Part shown: positions 48,081-59,305 of the stretch, one piece after another
Numbering within the stretch: the stretch's first letter is position 1
Layout of the letters: every line of letters starts with the position of its first letter
Made by a program: the position numbers and the translations under genes
NCBI GenBank assembly: GCA_038501195.1
Contig: JBBPUQ010000002.1
Location: 1,488,001 to 1,552,000, forward strand
Source of the DNA: Nemania diffusa
Lineage: Eukaryota > Ascomycota > Sordariomycetes > Xylariales > Xylariaceae
Direction of reading: 5' to 3'
DNA: 64,000 nucleotides
Notes under the pieces: model-generated
Database searches by the model: none
What the model was told of the DNA's origin: nothing
Seen by the model: the letters and a program-made list of their open reading frames with translations, nothing else

Positions 48081-48228
48081 GTAGGTGAAATAATAAGCAA
48101 AGCAGTAGGTAAAGCAGTAGGTAAAGCAGTAGGTCAAGTAGTAGGTTAAGTGGTAGATAAAGTGGTAGATAAAGTGGTAAGTAAAGTAGTAGGTGAAGTG
48201 GTAGATAAAGTAGTAAGTTGGGAGTAAA
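48081..48228 (+). repeat. 12-bp minisatellite inside the MITE (unit like GTAGGTAAAGCA)
   Basis: About twelve consecutive 12-bp units, for example GTAGGTAAAGCA twice, then GTAGGTCAAGTA, GTAGGTTAAGTG, GTAGATAAAGTG twice and GTAAGTAAAGTA. Units differ at a few positions but keep the 12-bp period throughout. Confidence 0.85.
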
Positions 48229-48370
48229 TTAGGAGTAAGAACAGATTTTCGAATTGTGGCTTTATTTGTGGCTAAAAGTATGGCTTGGTATGGCTAGGTG
48301 TGGCTAAGTAGGTCTAAGTAAATAGGTTAATTGAATAAATAAGTAAGTAAGCACAATTACTTAAGGCTGT

Positions 48371-48442
48371 GTAGCTAGGTAAGTGGCTAGGTAGGTGGCT
48401 AGGTAGGTGGCTTGGTAGGTGGCTTGGTAGGTGGCTCGGTAG
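48371..48442 (+). repeat. Second 12-bp minisatellite inside the MITE (unit like GTGGCTTGGTAG)
   Basis: Six tandem 12-bp units: GTAGCTAGGTAA, GTGGCTAGGTAG twice, GTGGCTTGGTAG twice and GTGGCTCGGTAG. It has the same period as the first array but a different unit. Confidence 0.85.
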
Positions 48443-48604
48443 GTTGAATTTTTACTTACAATGCTGGTACTTCTGGTATAATTGTCCCTCTGCTGGGAAC
48501 TATACTAGAAAAAGGTGATGTGCACAGCACTAGTACAATTGTAGTTAAATTAGGTGGGGGCATGGCGCATCTAGGATGAAATCGAGGCGTATGCAGGTGG
48601 GCTC

Positions 48605-48612
48605 CAAATATA
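48605..48612 (+). repeat. Target site duplication, right copy (CAAATATA)
   Basis: Exact repeat of the octamer found just before the left end of the element at 47920. Confidence 0.85.
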
Positions 48613-50434
48613 GGTAGTGTAACTCCAGCAGGCGTAGCGTACTTACTATGTAAGTGTGTATCTATGCTTATCAGGCTTTGAAAAGGTAGGTGGCCCTATG
48701 TGCTTCCTACTCTGACTTAGTGTGTCTGAACTTCGGCACACAGCTGGAGATGACCGAATGCGCTTTGCTGTTTGCAGTCTGCCGATCCCTTCATAAGTAA
48801 GCTTGGCTAAGACGTGCCTATCCGTGTTTCAGGATGTTCTGGAAGGAGGCGCATTGAGTCTGACTCTGATTTTAGTACGCTGTTAATTCAACCATGCTGC
48901 ATAATACAGAGTCTTTTACGGTGTGTTTACTTCAATAGCAGATTAGATCAGCTCAGAACTGCCTACACTAGGTAGGTAGGTAGTGCAGACGGAATACTGT
49001 ACATCGGCATTTCATACACTAATCAGAGCCGATAGGGCTTTGACAAGGCTTGGCCGTGTCTTTTGAGTAGGAGCCTAGATATGTTGAGCTAGTTATTCAT
49101 TAGTGTAAGTCCTATGATGGCAGTAAGAACTGTCGATCGCTGTTATAATTAGTGAATTTACGAGGCTGCATATGATGTAAGGGACTGCATTAGACTACTT
49201 AATCGGAAGCGTTTTATGCCGTGCATACGTTATGTGCAATGAGCATCTGATTTTTTTTTTTCCTTCTGAGCTTTCAAGATAATTTTGTATACAAACTCAA
49301 GACATAGTAATAGACTCGTAGGCTAAGAAATACAGAGTAGACTTCTGAGTTTTTAAACCCCCAGCAGATGACAATTAAATACCCTCTTCACCCCGGATCT
49401 TACTTAACTAGTGTAGTATACTAGGGTGTCTAGGTAATAGACAGCTTAAATTTAGGTGGTCCATCCGCGACCCAGTACTTAGACTTAAGGATTTAAGCTT
49501 CATTCTAAACTTAGCAGTGGATGTCTATACAAATGTACTAATCAGTCTTCCTATGCTGGATTTGTTTATGTCTAACAAGTGATAGTCCCTAGATAACTTT
49601 TACTACCAGGCAGAAGTCATCGCAATTATGAGCATGGCGATCACATACCCCCTAAATAATAAGCTAGCACTGCTAACAGGCTAACATGGCCAGCAGGCTA
49701 ACCCGAAGGGGTCAGCGGTTAGATCCCTCGCCTCTGGTTGGCGAGCGCCGTGTACCTACTTGTAGGTGAAGGGGATGGACCTGGCATGATTATTACTACG
49801 CAGCCCTCTGTTTGTCCAATCACAGCGTCGAAGGCTCAGCCCATCTCGAGGGAGAGCCAACCAACAGTCTCCCACCCTCTCTCACAAAACCACAGAAACA
49901 AACACAACCAGCAGGGAGCAATACCTGGACACCTCGGACTCGCGCGGATTCGCCAGGAACGAACCAGATCTGGTGTCACCTCTTACTAACCTACAGTACA
50001 TGCGTTAGGTACTTGTCCTGTGCCGAGTTGCCCCCCCCCCCTTGTCTTGCCCTTTGATCGAACCAGCCATGTACGCCATCCTCGCATGAAGAGGATTGCC
50101 TCCCGCCCGCTTTGTCCTGTGCTGCTTATTCCGGTATGGCGTCCTGGTGTCGTGCGCGAAAAGGAAAAGACCCCATACACCGACGAACCCACCCTTGGCA
50201 GTCATTGATTTGAGTTATCTGTCATCGCATGTAACACTGACAACCCTTTCTAGTCGGTCTCCAGGTCAGCAGCACCGCCACCACCGCTCGCTGGGTATTT
50301 GAGAGCTCTGACGCCCGCAGTTCCGCTTTGTTCTATCTGTATGTCCTCAGCCAGTCCGTCTGTTCATGCTCATGTTCATGTCCATCGTGCCAATTTCGTG
50401 TTGTTGCTGCTGCTTGCTTGTTCTCTGAGAAACC
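48613..50434. promoter_or_regulatory. Upstream region and leader of the bZIP gene
   Basis: About 1.8 kb without a gene. It includes a T run (49252-49261), a C run (50031-50041) and, near the 3' end, a pyrimidine-rich stretch with short upstream ORFs at 50341 and 50366 ahead of the bZIP start codon. The open frames at 49738-50302 are short and overlap on both strands, and are not called. Confidence 0.5.
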
Positions 50435-50454
50435 ATGGCCACCATGACTGCTAA
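50341..50454 (+). promoter_or_regulatory. Candidate overlapping upstream ORF of the bZIP gene
   Basis: An ATG at 50341 opens 37 codons and stops at 50452-50454, beyond the bZIP ATG at 50435 and in another frame. A second upstream ATG at 50366 opens 20 codons, includes five consecutive Cys codons, and stops at 50428. If the mRNA starts upstream of 50341, ribosomes would meet these first, a layout known to control bZIP regulators such as CPC1/GCN4. The transcription start is unknown. Confidence 0.4.
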
Positions 50455-51979
50455 CGTTGGTCCCGCCGCCAGCTACCCTTCTCCCCCGCAATATTCGCCG
50501 CCATCAGATAAGCCCATGATGGATGGTGCCTACGAGCCTAATTCCATGTCTTCTTCCTCATCTCCCAATGCTGCTCATGGTACCCCTACCGACAAGAGCC
50601 CCCTGTCGTCGCTGAATCTCAACTTCCTGAAGACCCTCAGTGAAAAGAGGACGACAAGAGATGGCAACCCCCCAAAGCGGCGGGGGCCTAAACCCGACAG
50701 CAAACCCGCTCTTACCCGTCGTCAGGAATTGAATCGTCAAGCGCAAAGGTACGGGCGAACCAGTGATGCACCGATGAAGTCGCGCTATTTCTAACAGGCT
50801 TGGTTTACAGGACGCATCGTGAGCGCAAAGAGCTCTATATCAAGGCGCTAGAGGACGAGGTGCTGCGACTGAAGGAGGTTTTCAGCAACGTATCGCAAGA
50901 CAAGGACAAGCTTGCCGAGGAGAACCGACAGCTGCGGAATCTGCTACATCAAAATGGCATTGCCTCGTCGGGCGTCAGCGCTATGGACGATGTCATCAGC
51001 AACCCAAGCATGGGATACACGTCGAGCGGGAGCATCTCCGGCAGCTACGCGCCCGCCTCGAGTTCTGCGTTCACGCCTCCCATGACATCCATCTCCTCCC
51101 TCCCCTCAGTCGCTGGGTCCGCCATGATGGGGGCCCACATGGGCCAGCAGCACCCCGTCCAGAGCGTAGTGGACTACGACCAGGCTGGGATTGATTTCGT
51201 GTTAACGTACGAGCTCCCCGTTGACCCCTCGAAGGCATACATGTCACCTCCCCATCAGTGAAAAAGGTAACCAAGTCCTCCACTTCGAGGAGAGGAAGGG
51301 CTGGTTTCTTTCTCACTTGATGAACAAGGAGAGAGTTTTCCAGTGTTTCCCATCGTCGTCGTTGGTTTTTTCGTCATAAACAGAAATGGGAACAATGTCG
51401 CTAATTTCAGCGGTCGTGTTGGGTAATTGTAGTCTCGAGAAACCTTGCATGGACCACTTACCGTGGTTGCTAGAGAAGGGCAGTGATAGCCCCGGCGAGC
51501 CCTGCGGCCACGCCCTCATGGCCTCCTGCCCCCCAGAGCCCTTTGCCGAGCTCAACAGCGAGATCCCGTTCGGAATTGCCCACGGTGCTGCTTCCGATGG
51601 GACCGAGTCCAAGTCCAAGAGTGGAGAACAACAGTCCATGAGAACCTGGGAACTATCCAAGGGAGACCTGACGACCTTGCTGGATCTGAGCAAGAGATTA
51701 GATCTAGACGGAGAGATCACTCCCGTCATGGCTTGGGGCACGATCCTAAGCCACCCACGCCTCACAGAGTTGACGCGCAAGGACTTCGAGAAGATCACTG
51801 ATGATCTGAAGGACAAGGTCCGCTGCTACGGGTGAGTCGAGAAACTAAAGTGCATATCCATTTTATATTGTGTTAACACATATGACAGATTCGGCGCCGT
51901 CATGGAAGAGTTTGAAGTCCGGGACTCCCTCAACGCTGTGCTCTCTGCCAAGCCCGAGGCGAGCATGGGTGGTTTCTGA
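50435..51979 (+). CDS. Yap-like bZIP transcription factor
   Basis: Four exons (50435-50748, 50811-51206, 51433-51831, 51889-51979) give 399 residues. After a Ser/Pro-rich N-terminus comes the basic region KRRGPKPDSKPALTRRQE and NRQAQRTHRERKELYIKALE (about residues 82-122). Its NRQAQRTHRER part has the Asn-x2-Ala-Gln-x3-Arg spacing of the AP-1/Yap class, and a leucine zipper (LEDEVLRLKEVFSNV, LAEENRQLRNLL) follows. Splicing of the third exon restores DFVLTLEKPCMDHLPWLLEK, start of a conserved C-terminal domain seen in filamentous-fungal bZIPs, with WELSKGDLTTLLDLSKRLDL and GEITPVMAWGTILSHPRL. The protein ends near EASMGGF. The second intron is long (226 nt) and retaining it would truncate the protein right after the zipper region, so alternative splicing is possible. 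It presumably acts in the nucleus as a dimer; targets cannot be told from sequence. Confidence 0.85.
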
Positions 51980-54900
51980 GTGTGAAGCCTGGTCCAGTTT
52001 TAGAGTTGATCCGATACCCCTGTACGCTCTACGATGTAATGACGAAAATGCATCATTATTGGGAGTGTTCCTTTTTTATTATTTGAGCATGAGCTGAGCG
52101 GTAATACTTTTATCGTGGGTGACAATTGTACTGGAGTCGGGGGTCACGGTCATGCCAGGTCTCATTATTTTAGAAGACCCTTTAGGTTAGAAAGCAATAT
52201 ATATCTAGTGAGATTAATTCAATCCGTCACTGTCAATCTTCGCTCGCCTACAAAACATACTGTATCAGCTGTGAAACTCGCTGACCTATGTAAGCATAAT
52301 CACCTTCAACTGTTTGATCGCATTCCTCTTCCTTGAGGACGTCGTCAGATACCTATGCGAAAGCTGCAGCTGCCCGCTGCCATCGAAATCAGGACAAGCC
52401 GGCAGTTCATTGATCGGTCGAGACTAGGACATCTGACAGCAGATGATGCAAGGATTGGATGTCGTGATAGCCCGGTACTCGTTCTTGGCCTACGAAACAC
52501 TTCCATCCTCACCTCAGCTCTACCCACATCCCGCCTAAGCAACAAAACCAGTCAGAGGGGGGCTACCTGCCTTAGCAAGCGAGGCGCATACAGGCGTAAT
52601 CTTCAGCTACGCAGGTTTTACTATGCGTAGCCCCCAAACTGCATAAGTGAGAGCCAGCGAACCAACCAACCAACCAACTCACGGCGAGGGCCACTTCCTA
52701 TTACGGCGGCGGCGGCGGTCCCCCTGGGAGGACGTGCGTGCGCGTTGCATGTGCATGACAGAACTGCAAAACGGTAGGTAGTGCAGATAAAGTTTCTGAT
52801 TTGGAATCGTGCGTCCCAATGAGCGCGCGTCTCGGGGCGTCGCCGCCGGGTGTTAGCGGGCCTGGTCGAGTGCTACGCAAGATTGTTGCGTTGCCCTGCT
52901 AGCTGTACGCATACGCACTATGGACGCTCGGATTGCGGTATATCGAGGGGCTTGATTTTTTCGGCTGAGGGGTTTTTTTTTTTTGGTCTTCTTCCTTGGA
53001 AATGCTAGCATAGCATGGCACGACCGGGCCATCCCGAAAACGCCTCTGGCGGCGCCAGCCTATCTATCTATCTATCGGTGCTGTGCTGTGCGGAGTAAGG
53101 GATTGGAAAGACGGTGATATGGGTTTGGTTGGTTGGTTGGTTGGTTGGTTGGTTGCCAGGTTTTTGTGATGGGGCCTGTGACATGGATGGCGCTTCTCAG
53201 CCTGCTGCTGCATGCGTTGCTCTCCCCTCCTCCTCCGGTGGATGCTTGGGGGTTCCTCTCGAAGGAGATCTACATACCTACCTGTGAGATCCCGTTGCGC
53301 GTTTCGGCACGCTTGCCGTATTCGCATTTCGCAGGCTCGGGATTTTCGGAGGGACTCCGGTCAGCAAATGGTTCACAGTGCCTTGCCCAGGCCGCGTGGT
53401 TTGCTACGGTAGCTATGCGATTGGATACCGTCGTATTCTAGACGTGTCTACTACAAGGGGGTTGGTATTCTATCGCTTAGTATGAGATGTTATACATGTG
53501 TCGAACGGCTCGAGTTGCCCTCTTATAGTCTCGTTAGGAGTTGAGTATCTACTCTATGTCACTACTACTATATTGTAAACTTCATTCTCGAAGCTAATGC
53601 TTATAGGCCTAGTAACCCTCAAGTGTATTACTACATTGTTTCTGCCCTGTTATGACCAAGATGGTGTAACACGCCATTGTGCATACACATAGTCCCTAAA
53701 ACCAGTAGAAGTTAGCCTCTTCTTACCTTTGCGGCTGTCTATCTTTCCTATCTTGCAGGTTTTCTCGAATTTTCCGCGGCGGTATAGTTCCGAGACTCGG
53801 CTTTACTTCCCTTGAGCTGCCCCTCTATTGCCTTCAGCTTCACGACCCAGCACTCCTCTCTCTCTCCAGGATCTAGTCCCCTCACATGAGATAGCGGGGT
53901 CTCTCGGATTGGTAACCTGTGGCGGATAGGTAGCATGGAGAGGGGTGCGGACTGTAACCATCCGTATGCTACACAATACAGACATTTGGGCAGCTACTGC
54001 CTAACCCCTTGGTCAATAATGAGTCTAAACTATCTGAGAGGTACGATATACCGCACGTGTGTTTAGGGATATGCTCTGAGCTACTTCCATTGAAGCATAA
54101 ATAGCGGTGCTAGCCTAGACTGATATATCCCTAGGTACCCTCTGACGAGACAAGCGCTATATCACAAGCGAAAGTCTACAGACTAGGTCAACTAATTCAC
54201 GTGATCTGAAGGCATCTTATTGCTCCCTTATCTATATATACGTCGATGGGTCAAGGGGTAGTAGAGCATGCGTGGCTAGATACAACCTCAAGCTAAATTG
54301 GGCATGCCTGACCTTCTTATTTCCGTGAGCTTTCCCTTAGAGAGAAACGTGGTAGTCTTGACTACTACACTACGATGACTTAGAGAGGGGATTTCATAAT
54401 CTCGCAGAAGGCCCTTTGTGATCTATAACATTAGGGAAGATATCGTTGCCCGGATGACTGAGCGACAAATGCACATAGCCTACCATTATGATATCTAAGC
54501 TCTACTACTAATATATTTAGATGTTTTATAGATTTTCTATTTCTGATTTTTGCATCTGCCTTATATAGAAATTTTCAAAGGATCGGGTCACAATGCATTT
54601 CTTTTTTAATCCGCAAACCGTGTTGCATCTTCCTTTATGATTTATTTTGTGTCTGAAGCCAACATTACCTCGTATTCAAGTTCTGTCAACAGGTAAAATC
54701 TCGATGAACCAGGAAGCATTATGTTAAGCCCTTCAATAAAACATCCGCATAATTACCACCATTTTATAATGAGTTCTAGAAATACGTATTATAGGTATGC
54801 TGTGCCTGCGATTTGTATGTACGTACGAGGTAGAAAACATACCTAGACCAAAATTCTACGTAACAGTGTTTCCTGTACAGTATTTCGAATCAACACACAG

Positions 54901-55153
54901 TACATCTAATTTGCACGTTCTACAGTATTATACTGTACTATACTGTGTAAAAGCGGGCTCTGTTCTTGCGACTGCCCCACATCATTCACCCCACCAAACT
55001 CCAAACTACAGTCAAAATATTCGGGCAACACGCAAATTTCGATATTACGCCACTTCAAGGACGGCGGCGACGACAAGACGTACATTTTTGCAACTACAAT
55101 ATACTACTCCACATTATCTGTGATAGCATACCATTATTTTGAAGTGATCCATT
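51980..55153. other. Intergenic with simple repeats
   Basis: About 3.2 kb without a supportable gene. It includes CAAC units (52661-52678), a GGC run (52702-52717), CTAT units (53061-53076) and a GGTT tract (53127-53154). The frames at 53064-53441 mostly translate these repeats. The stretch 53.5-54.8 kb is A/T-rich. The last part is the eIF3d promoter, with a CTGTACTATACTGTGT-like repeated string near 54930. Confidence 0.5.
53127..53154 (+). repeat. GGTT microsatellite
   Basis: Seven tandem GGTT units. An ACCA/CAAC tract, its reverse-complement type, lies 450 bp upstream at 52661-52678. Confidence 0.85.
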
Positions 55154-57028
55154 ATGGATTCGAAATCACTAGCGGACCTAATCGCGGTCCTGCCCGACGG
55201 TGATGGATGGGGCCCTGCAACCACCACCGAGACGGCGCTGAATGGCGTCCCATATGCGCCTTTCTCGAAGGGGGACAAACTGGGGCGTATGGCTGACTGG
55301 ACTGCCGACGGTAAAGATGGCAGGGACGGTCGCGGCGGCAGACAGCAATACAATCGCAACTATAGGGGTAAGTGACCACCTAGATATACCTAAGCGTCTC
55401 TGTCTTTTCTCTTCCGTGCGAGATGCTGACCTGGACGTTGTCGCGTAGATCAGCAGATTTATGGCGCCGGCAGTGCCGCGCTCTTCACCGCTCCCGTCGC
55501 CGAAGCAGACGAAAACACCTTCTCCGTTGTTAGCAGAGAACCTACCAAGACCAGATACGGACGAGGCGCCGTCTTCACCCGTGGCCGTGGCCAGAGAGGT
55601 GCTAGCCAAGCGAGAGGTGGCCGCGCTACTTTCCAGCGCCCCGGTCGCGGTGGCCAGCAAGGCGGCTACGGCGGCTATGATAGCCGTGGTGGACGCTACA
55701 ACGCTCCTCGTGGCGGTCGCCGCTTCGGTTGGAAGGATTACGACAAGCCGGCGAGGAACCGTGATGCCTCCATCAACATCAAGCCCGAGTGGCAACTTTT
55801 GGAGGAGATCGATTTCAACCGACTTAGCAAGCTAAACCTAGATGCCGACGAGGGTGAGGACCTCGACAGCTACGGCTTCCTATACTACTACGATCGATCT
55901 CATGATAAGCCTCCTGTCAAGTCAGCCGAGAAACGGTTGACCGCTATTGACCGTGCTACTTACAATGTCACGACCTCATCGGATCCCGTTATCCAGGAGC
56001 TCGCCGAGAGGAACGAGGCGACCATCTTCGCCACCGACAGCATCCTTTCCATGTTGATGTGTTCCACGAGGTCCGTTTATCCTTGGGATATTGTTATAAT
56101 CCGGCAAGGCAACAAGATCTTCCTTGACAAGCGCGACAATGCCACATTGGATATGGTGACGGTGAACGAGAACGCGGCGGATGCGCCTATGGAAGCATCT
56201 GATGGCAACAAGGAAGGCATTAACCAGCCCACCGCGCTCTCGGAAGAGGCCACCTACATCAACCACAACTTCGCCAACCAAGTAGTCCTGGAGAGCGAGT
56301 CGTCCAAGGTCAACATGCCTAACGAGAACCCCTTCTATAACGAGGCTGAGGAGACGGAGCCTCCGGCGAGCAAGGTTTACAAGTACCGCAAGTTTGACTT
56401 GTCCACAACCGACGAAGAGCCCATGTATCTCGTGGTACGAACTGAGATCGATGCTGTCCAGAAGAATGTCAGCAACGGCGAGGATCAGTACCTCACCCTC
56501 AAGGCACTCAACGAGTTCGATAGCAAGGCCCAAGGCAGTGGCGGAGCTCTCGATTGGAGATCCAAGCTTGTCAGCCAGCGTGGTGCCGTGGTGGCTACCG
56601 AAATGAAGAACAACAGCGTCAAACTCGCTCGGTGGACCGTACAGAGCATCCTAGCTAAGGCTGATCAGATGAAGCTTGGGTTCGTTTTTTTCTCCTTCTC
56701 TTCATTATACCATATATTCGAGATTAGCTAACATAGGCCTAGATTTGTGTCTCGAGCAAACCCTAAGTCGAACGATAAGCATGTCATTCTTGGCGTGATA
56801 GGCTGGAAGCCCAGGGACTTCGCCAATCAAATGAACCTGTCGTTGTCCAACGGCTGGGGCATTGTCCGCACAATTTCCGACATGTGCCTGAAGCGAGAGG
56901 AGGGCAAGTTTGTACTGGTGAAGGACCCCAATAAATCCATCCTCCGACTCTACGAGGTCCCCGCTGGTAGCTTCGATGACGACGGCGAGGAGGAGACGAT
57001 CCCAGAGACGGATGCTGGGGACAACTAA
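55154..57028 (+). CDS. eIF3d: Translation initiation factor eIF3 subunit D
   Basis: Three exons (55154-55367, 55449-56679, 56743-57028) give 576 residues, the normal length of the family. Diagnostic segments are [12 protein letters not shown] near the start, an RGG-type stretch ([28 protein letters not shown]), [78 protein letters not shown] and, across the last splice, [20 protein letters not shown] followed by [16 protein letters not shown]. eIF3d is an eIF3 subunit at the mRNA exit side of the 40S ribosome and a cap-binding protein for selected mRNAs in animals. Introns are 81 and 63 nt. The acidic tail ([17 protein letters not shown]) is usual. RPE1 follows 0.7 kb downstream on the same strand. 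Confidence 0.96.
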
Positions 57029-57731
57029 CTGCCAAGCAGTACATAACAATTCAAGGTCATCATCTCTAGTGCAGCGATGAATATGGTTTCATGGAAAGTC
57101 TTCCAGAACAATAATGGAAAGACACTCCTGGGGAAAATGTTGTTTGTGTAAACCATGGCATCAATGCTGGGAGAAGGAGTCTATAGATAAAAGCGATTCT
57201 TCTAGTCAAAGAGGCATCTAGTATATCCTGACTAACATTCTGAGCCTTTCACATTCTGATACAGTCATTATATCCGTGACCTAAATTACAAGTCGTATAG
57301 AAGCTTAGGAATTTACTTACCCTTCAGGTGTAGATAGTCATTATTTTTCCTTCACTCTATGTCTTAATCAACATCGCCTATAGGATGATAATTACGTTCT
57401 TTGCTTTCCCACCACTTCCGCATGTAAATTACTCACAATGCATTTTAGTCCGTCTGGCTGCGATCTAGGGATACCTTATGTTGGTCCTCCCCGAGGGAGC
57501 TTACTATATATAATAGTGCCTATCCAGTGCCTTTCAACTCCAAGCCAGCCCCCCAAACTCCCCCACCCCCCACTATGAGCAAAAACCCCGCCATGCTTCC
57601 TGTGACGTCTATCTAAATTTACCTACCTGCGATCCTGATGCACGGGTACCTTAGGTAGCTACCTCTTCCTACTTTCTGTAAACACGAAAACTTTACACCA
57701 CACCACAAATAAAAGCAAGATAACGCACAAG
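57029..57731. promoter_or_regulatory. Intergenic: eIF3d 3' region and RPE1 promoter
   Basis: No coding frame is visible. A TATATATAA stretch near 57504 and a C-rich tract (57550-57573) lie upstream of the RPE1 start and may be promoter elements; this is only suggestive. Confidence 0.4.
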
Positions 57732-58969
57732 ATGGCGCCAAAAGCAATTATAGCTCCGTCTATCCTATCGGCGGACTTTGCGCAGCTCGGCGCGGACTGC
57801 GCGCGCACAATGGAGCAGGGCGCGGACTGGCTTCACGTTGATATCATGTACGCCAAATGAACTCCCCGTATTGCCAGGCTAAGCAAGCCATTGGACCTCC
57901 AACTATGAATGATGAGGGGAGCCGAGTTGAGCTGATACTCGTGACGGAAAAGGGACGGCCACTTCGTGCCCAACATCACATTCGGCGCCCCCGTCGTCGC
58001 CAAGGTCCGGAGACACGTCGACAGGCCGACCGAGAACCACGGACGTGGGACATTCGATTGCCATATGATGATCGCCGAGGTACGGTACCATTCCCATACG
58101 CATTTTCTGCAATACATGTATACATATACGGCCTACATGTCGAAAGAAGGATACGAGCACCTCGTGCATCGCCATGCTCGCAGGAACATGGCGCTCGCAG
58201 AGGGGGCGATGCATGAATAGATGCGATACGTGTTGAACGCAGAATAAAATAAGAGCGCTAACAAAAGGACATTCTCGCGTAGCCGAAAAAATGGGTCAAG
58301 GAATTCCAGAAGGCCGGCTGCGACCTCTACTGCTTCCACTACGAGGCGGCCTTCTCGAGCGCGGCCGAGTCGCCCGAGGGCAAGACGGACGCCAAGACCA
58401 ACCCCAAGGACCTCATCCGGTACATCCACGACTGCGGCCTGCTGGCCGGCATCGCGCTGAAGCCCATGACGGGCGTCGAGGTGCTGACCGAGCTGCTCGA
58501 GAGCCCGGACGAGAAGGAGAGGCCGGATGTATGTCTCCCCGTCTCTTCTCTGCCTTAGGTTACATGCAGTATTTATTCCATTGCATGACTGTCTATTTCC
58601 CAACCGTTCTTTTCTGTCCCCTTACTATCTTACTACATCTCTACCTTACTGTCGCACCGCCCTTATATGAACCAGGAAACTAATGCACGGTGATATCTAC
58701 AGATGGTCCTCATCATGACAGTCGAGCCCGGCTTCGGCGGGCAGAAGTTCATGGCGTCCGAGCTGCCCAAGGTCGAGGCCCTGCGCAAGAAGTACCCGGA
58801 CCTCAACATCGAGGTGGACGGCGGCCTGGGCCCCGGCACCATCGACCAGGCCGCCGAGGCCGGCGCCAACGTCATCGTCGCCGGCAGCGCCGTGTTCGGC
58901 GCCCAGGACCCCGCCCAGGTCATCTCGTTGCTGAGGAGCTCTGTGGAGAGAGCCTCGGCGCAGCTCTGA
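57732..58969 (+). CDS. RPE1: Ribulose-phosphate 3-epimerase
   Basis: Four exons (57732-57847, 57953-58079, 58283-58528, 58703-58969) give 251 residues, normal for the family. It interconverts ribulose 5-phosphate and xylulose 5-phosphate in the cytosolic pentose phosphate pathway. The TIM-barrel motifs are intact: [35 protein letters not shown] (the first joint runs through it; His and Asp are metal ligands), [14 protein letters not shown] (second joint), [37 protein letters not shown] and [12 protein letters not shown] (catalytic Asp). Introns are 105, 203 and 174 nt, long for this window. The first uses an AAG acceptor. Exons 3 and 4 are markedly GC-rich while the introns are not. Confidence 0.95.
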
Positions 58970-59305
58970 TGGGTGGGACCGGGTTGTGTGGAAGGCTTAG
59001 GTTCGGTTATAGATATGTTGGTGTGCTACTTTACGAGAGTGCGACCTGGAGGTTGTTGTCTAGACTGCGCAGCGTAGCGTGGAGTTGCGAGGCGTGCGGC
59101 CTGAAATCGGGAATACGACGTATATAATTCATTCACCACGCAAGACACGAGAGTTCAACGACTTGCTATCAGCGAGAGTAGGTTAGGGTCATTTGCGAAG
59201 CTTTATAAATTTTTGTAGGTCGAGCTATAGACCGCCGTGTAGTGATCTACGAGAAACGCACTACCTAAATCTACTGTCCCGAGCTCTACGTATATAGGAG
59301 GATGC
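58970..59305. other. Short intergenic between convergent genes
   Basis: 336 bp hold the 3' regions of RPE1 and of the convergent aminotransferase gene. Nothing further is seen. Confidence 0.5.

Larger units (their letters stand above)
47920..48604 (+). mobile_element. MITE-like non-autonomous DNA transposon with perfect 51-bp inverted repeats
   Basis: A 685-bp element. The left end (47920-47970) and the reverse complement of the right end (48604-48554) are identical over 51 bases, starting GAGCCCACCTGCATACGCC and ending ATGCCCCCAC. The next ten bases differ only by three transitions. Exact 8-bp duplications (CAAATATA) flank it. No transposase frame is present, so it would depend on an enzyme encoded elsewhere. 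The 8-bp duplication suggests the hAT superfamily; if the terminal G is counted as flank the duplication becomes 9 bp, which would fit Mutator-like elements, whose long inverted repeats also resemble this. Inside are two 12-bp-unit minisatellites. A worn second copy lies at 23287-23672. Confidence 0.88.

Noticed and set aside
49700..49750. tRNA-like string with GGTTAGATCCC near 49.7 kb
   Set aside because: No complete cloverleaf can be drawn: the T-loop consensus and a matching acceptor stem are missing.
53064..53441. Frames on both strands rich in WLVG or TNQPTNQP
   Set aside because: They translate the GGTT microsatellite and its flank.
55976..56533. 185-codon antisense frame in eIF3d
   Set aside because: Antisense shadow; the plus-strand protein is a clear eIF3d.
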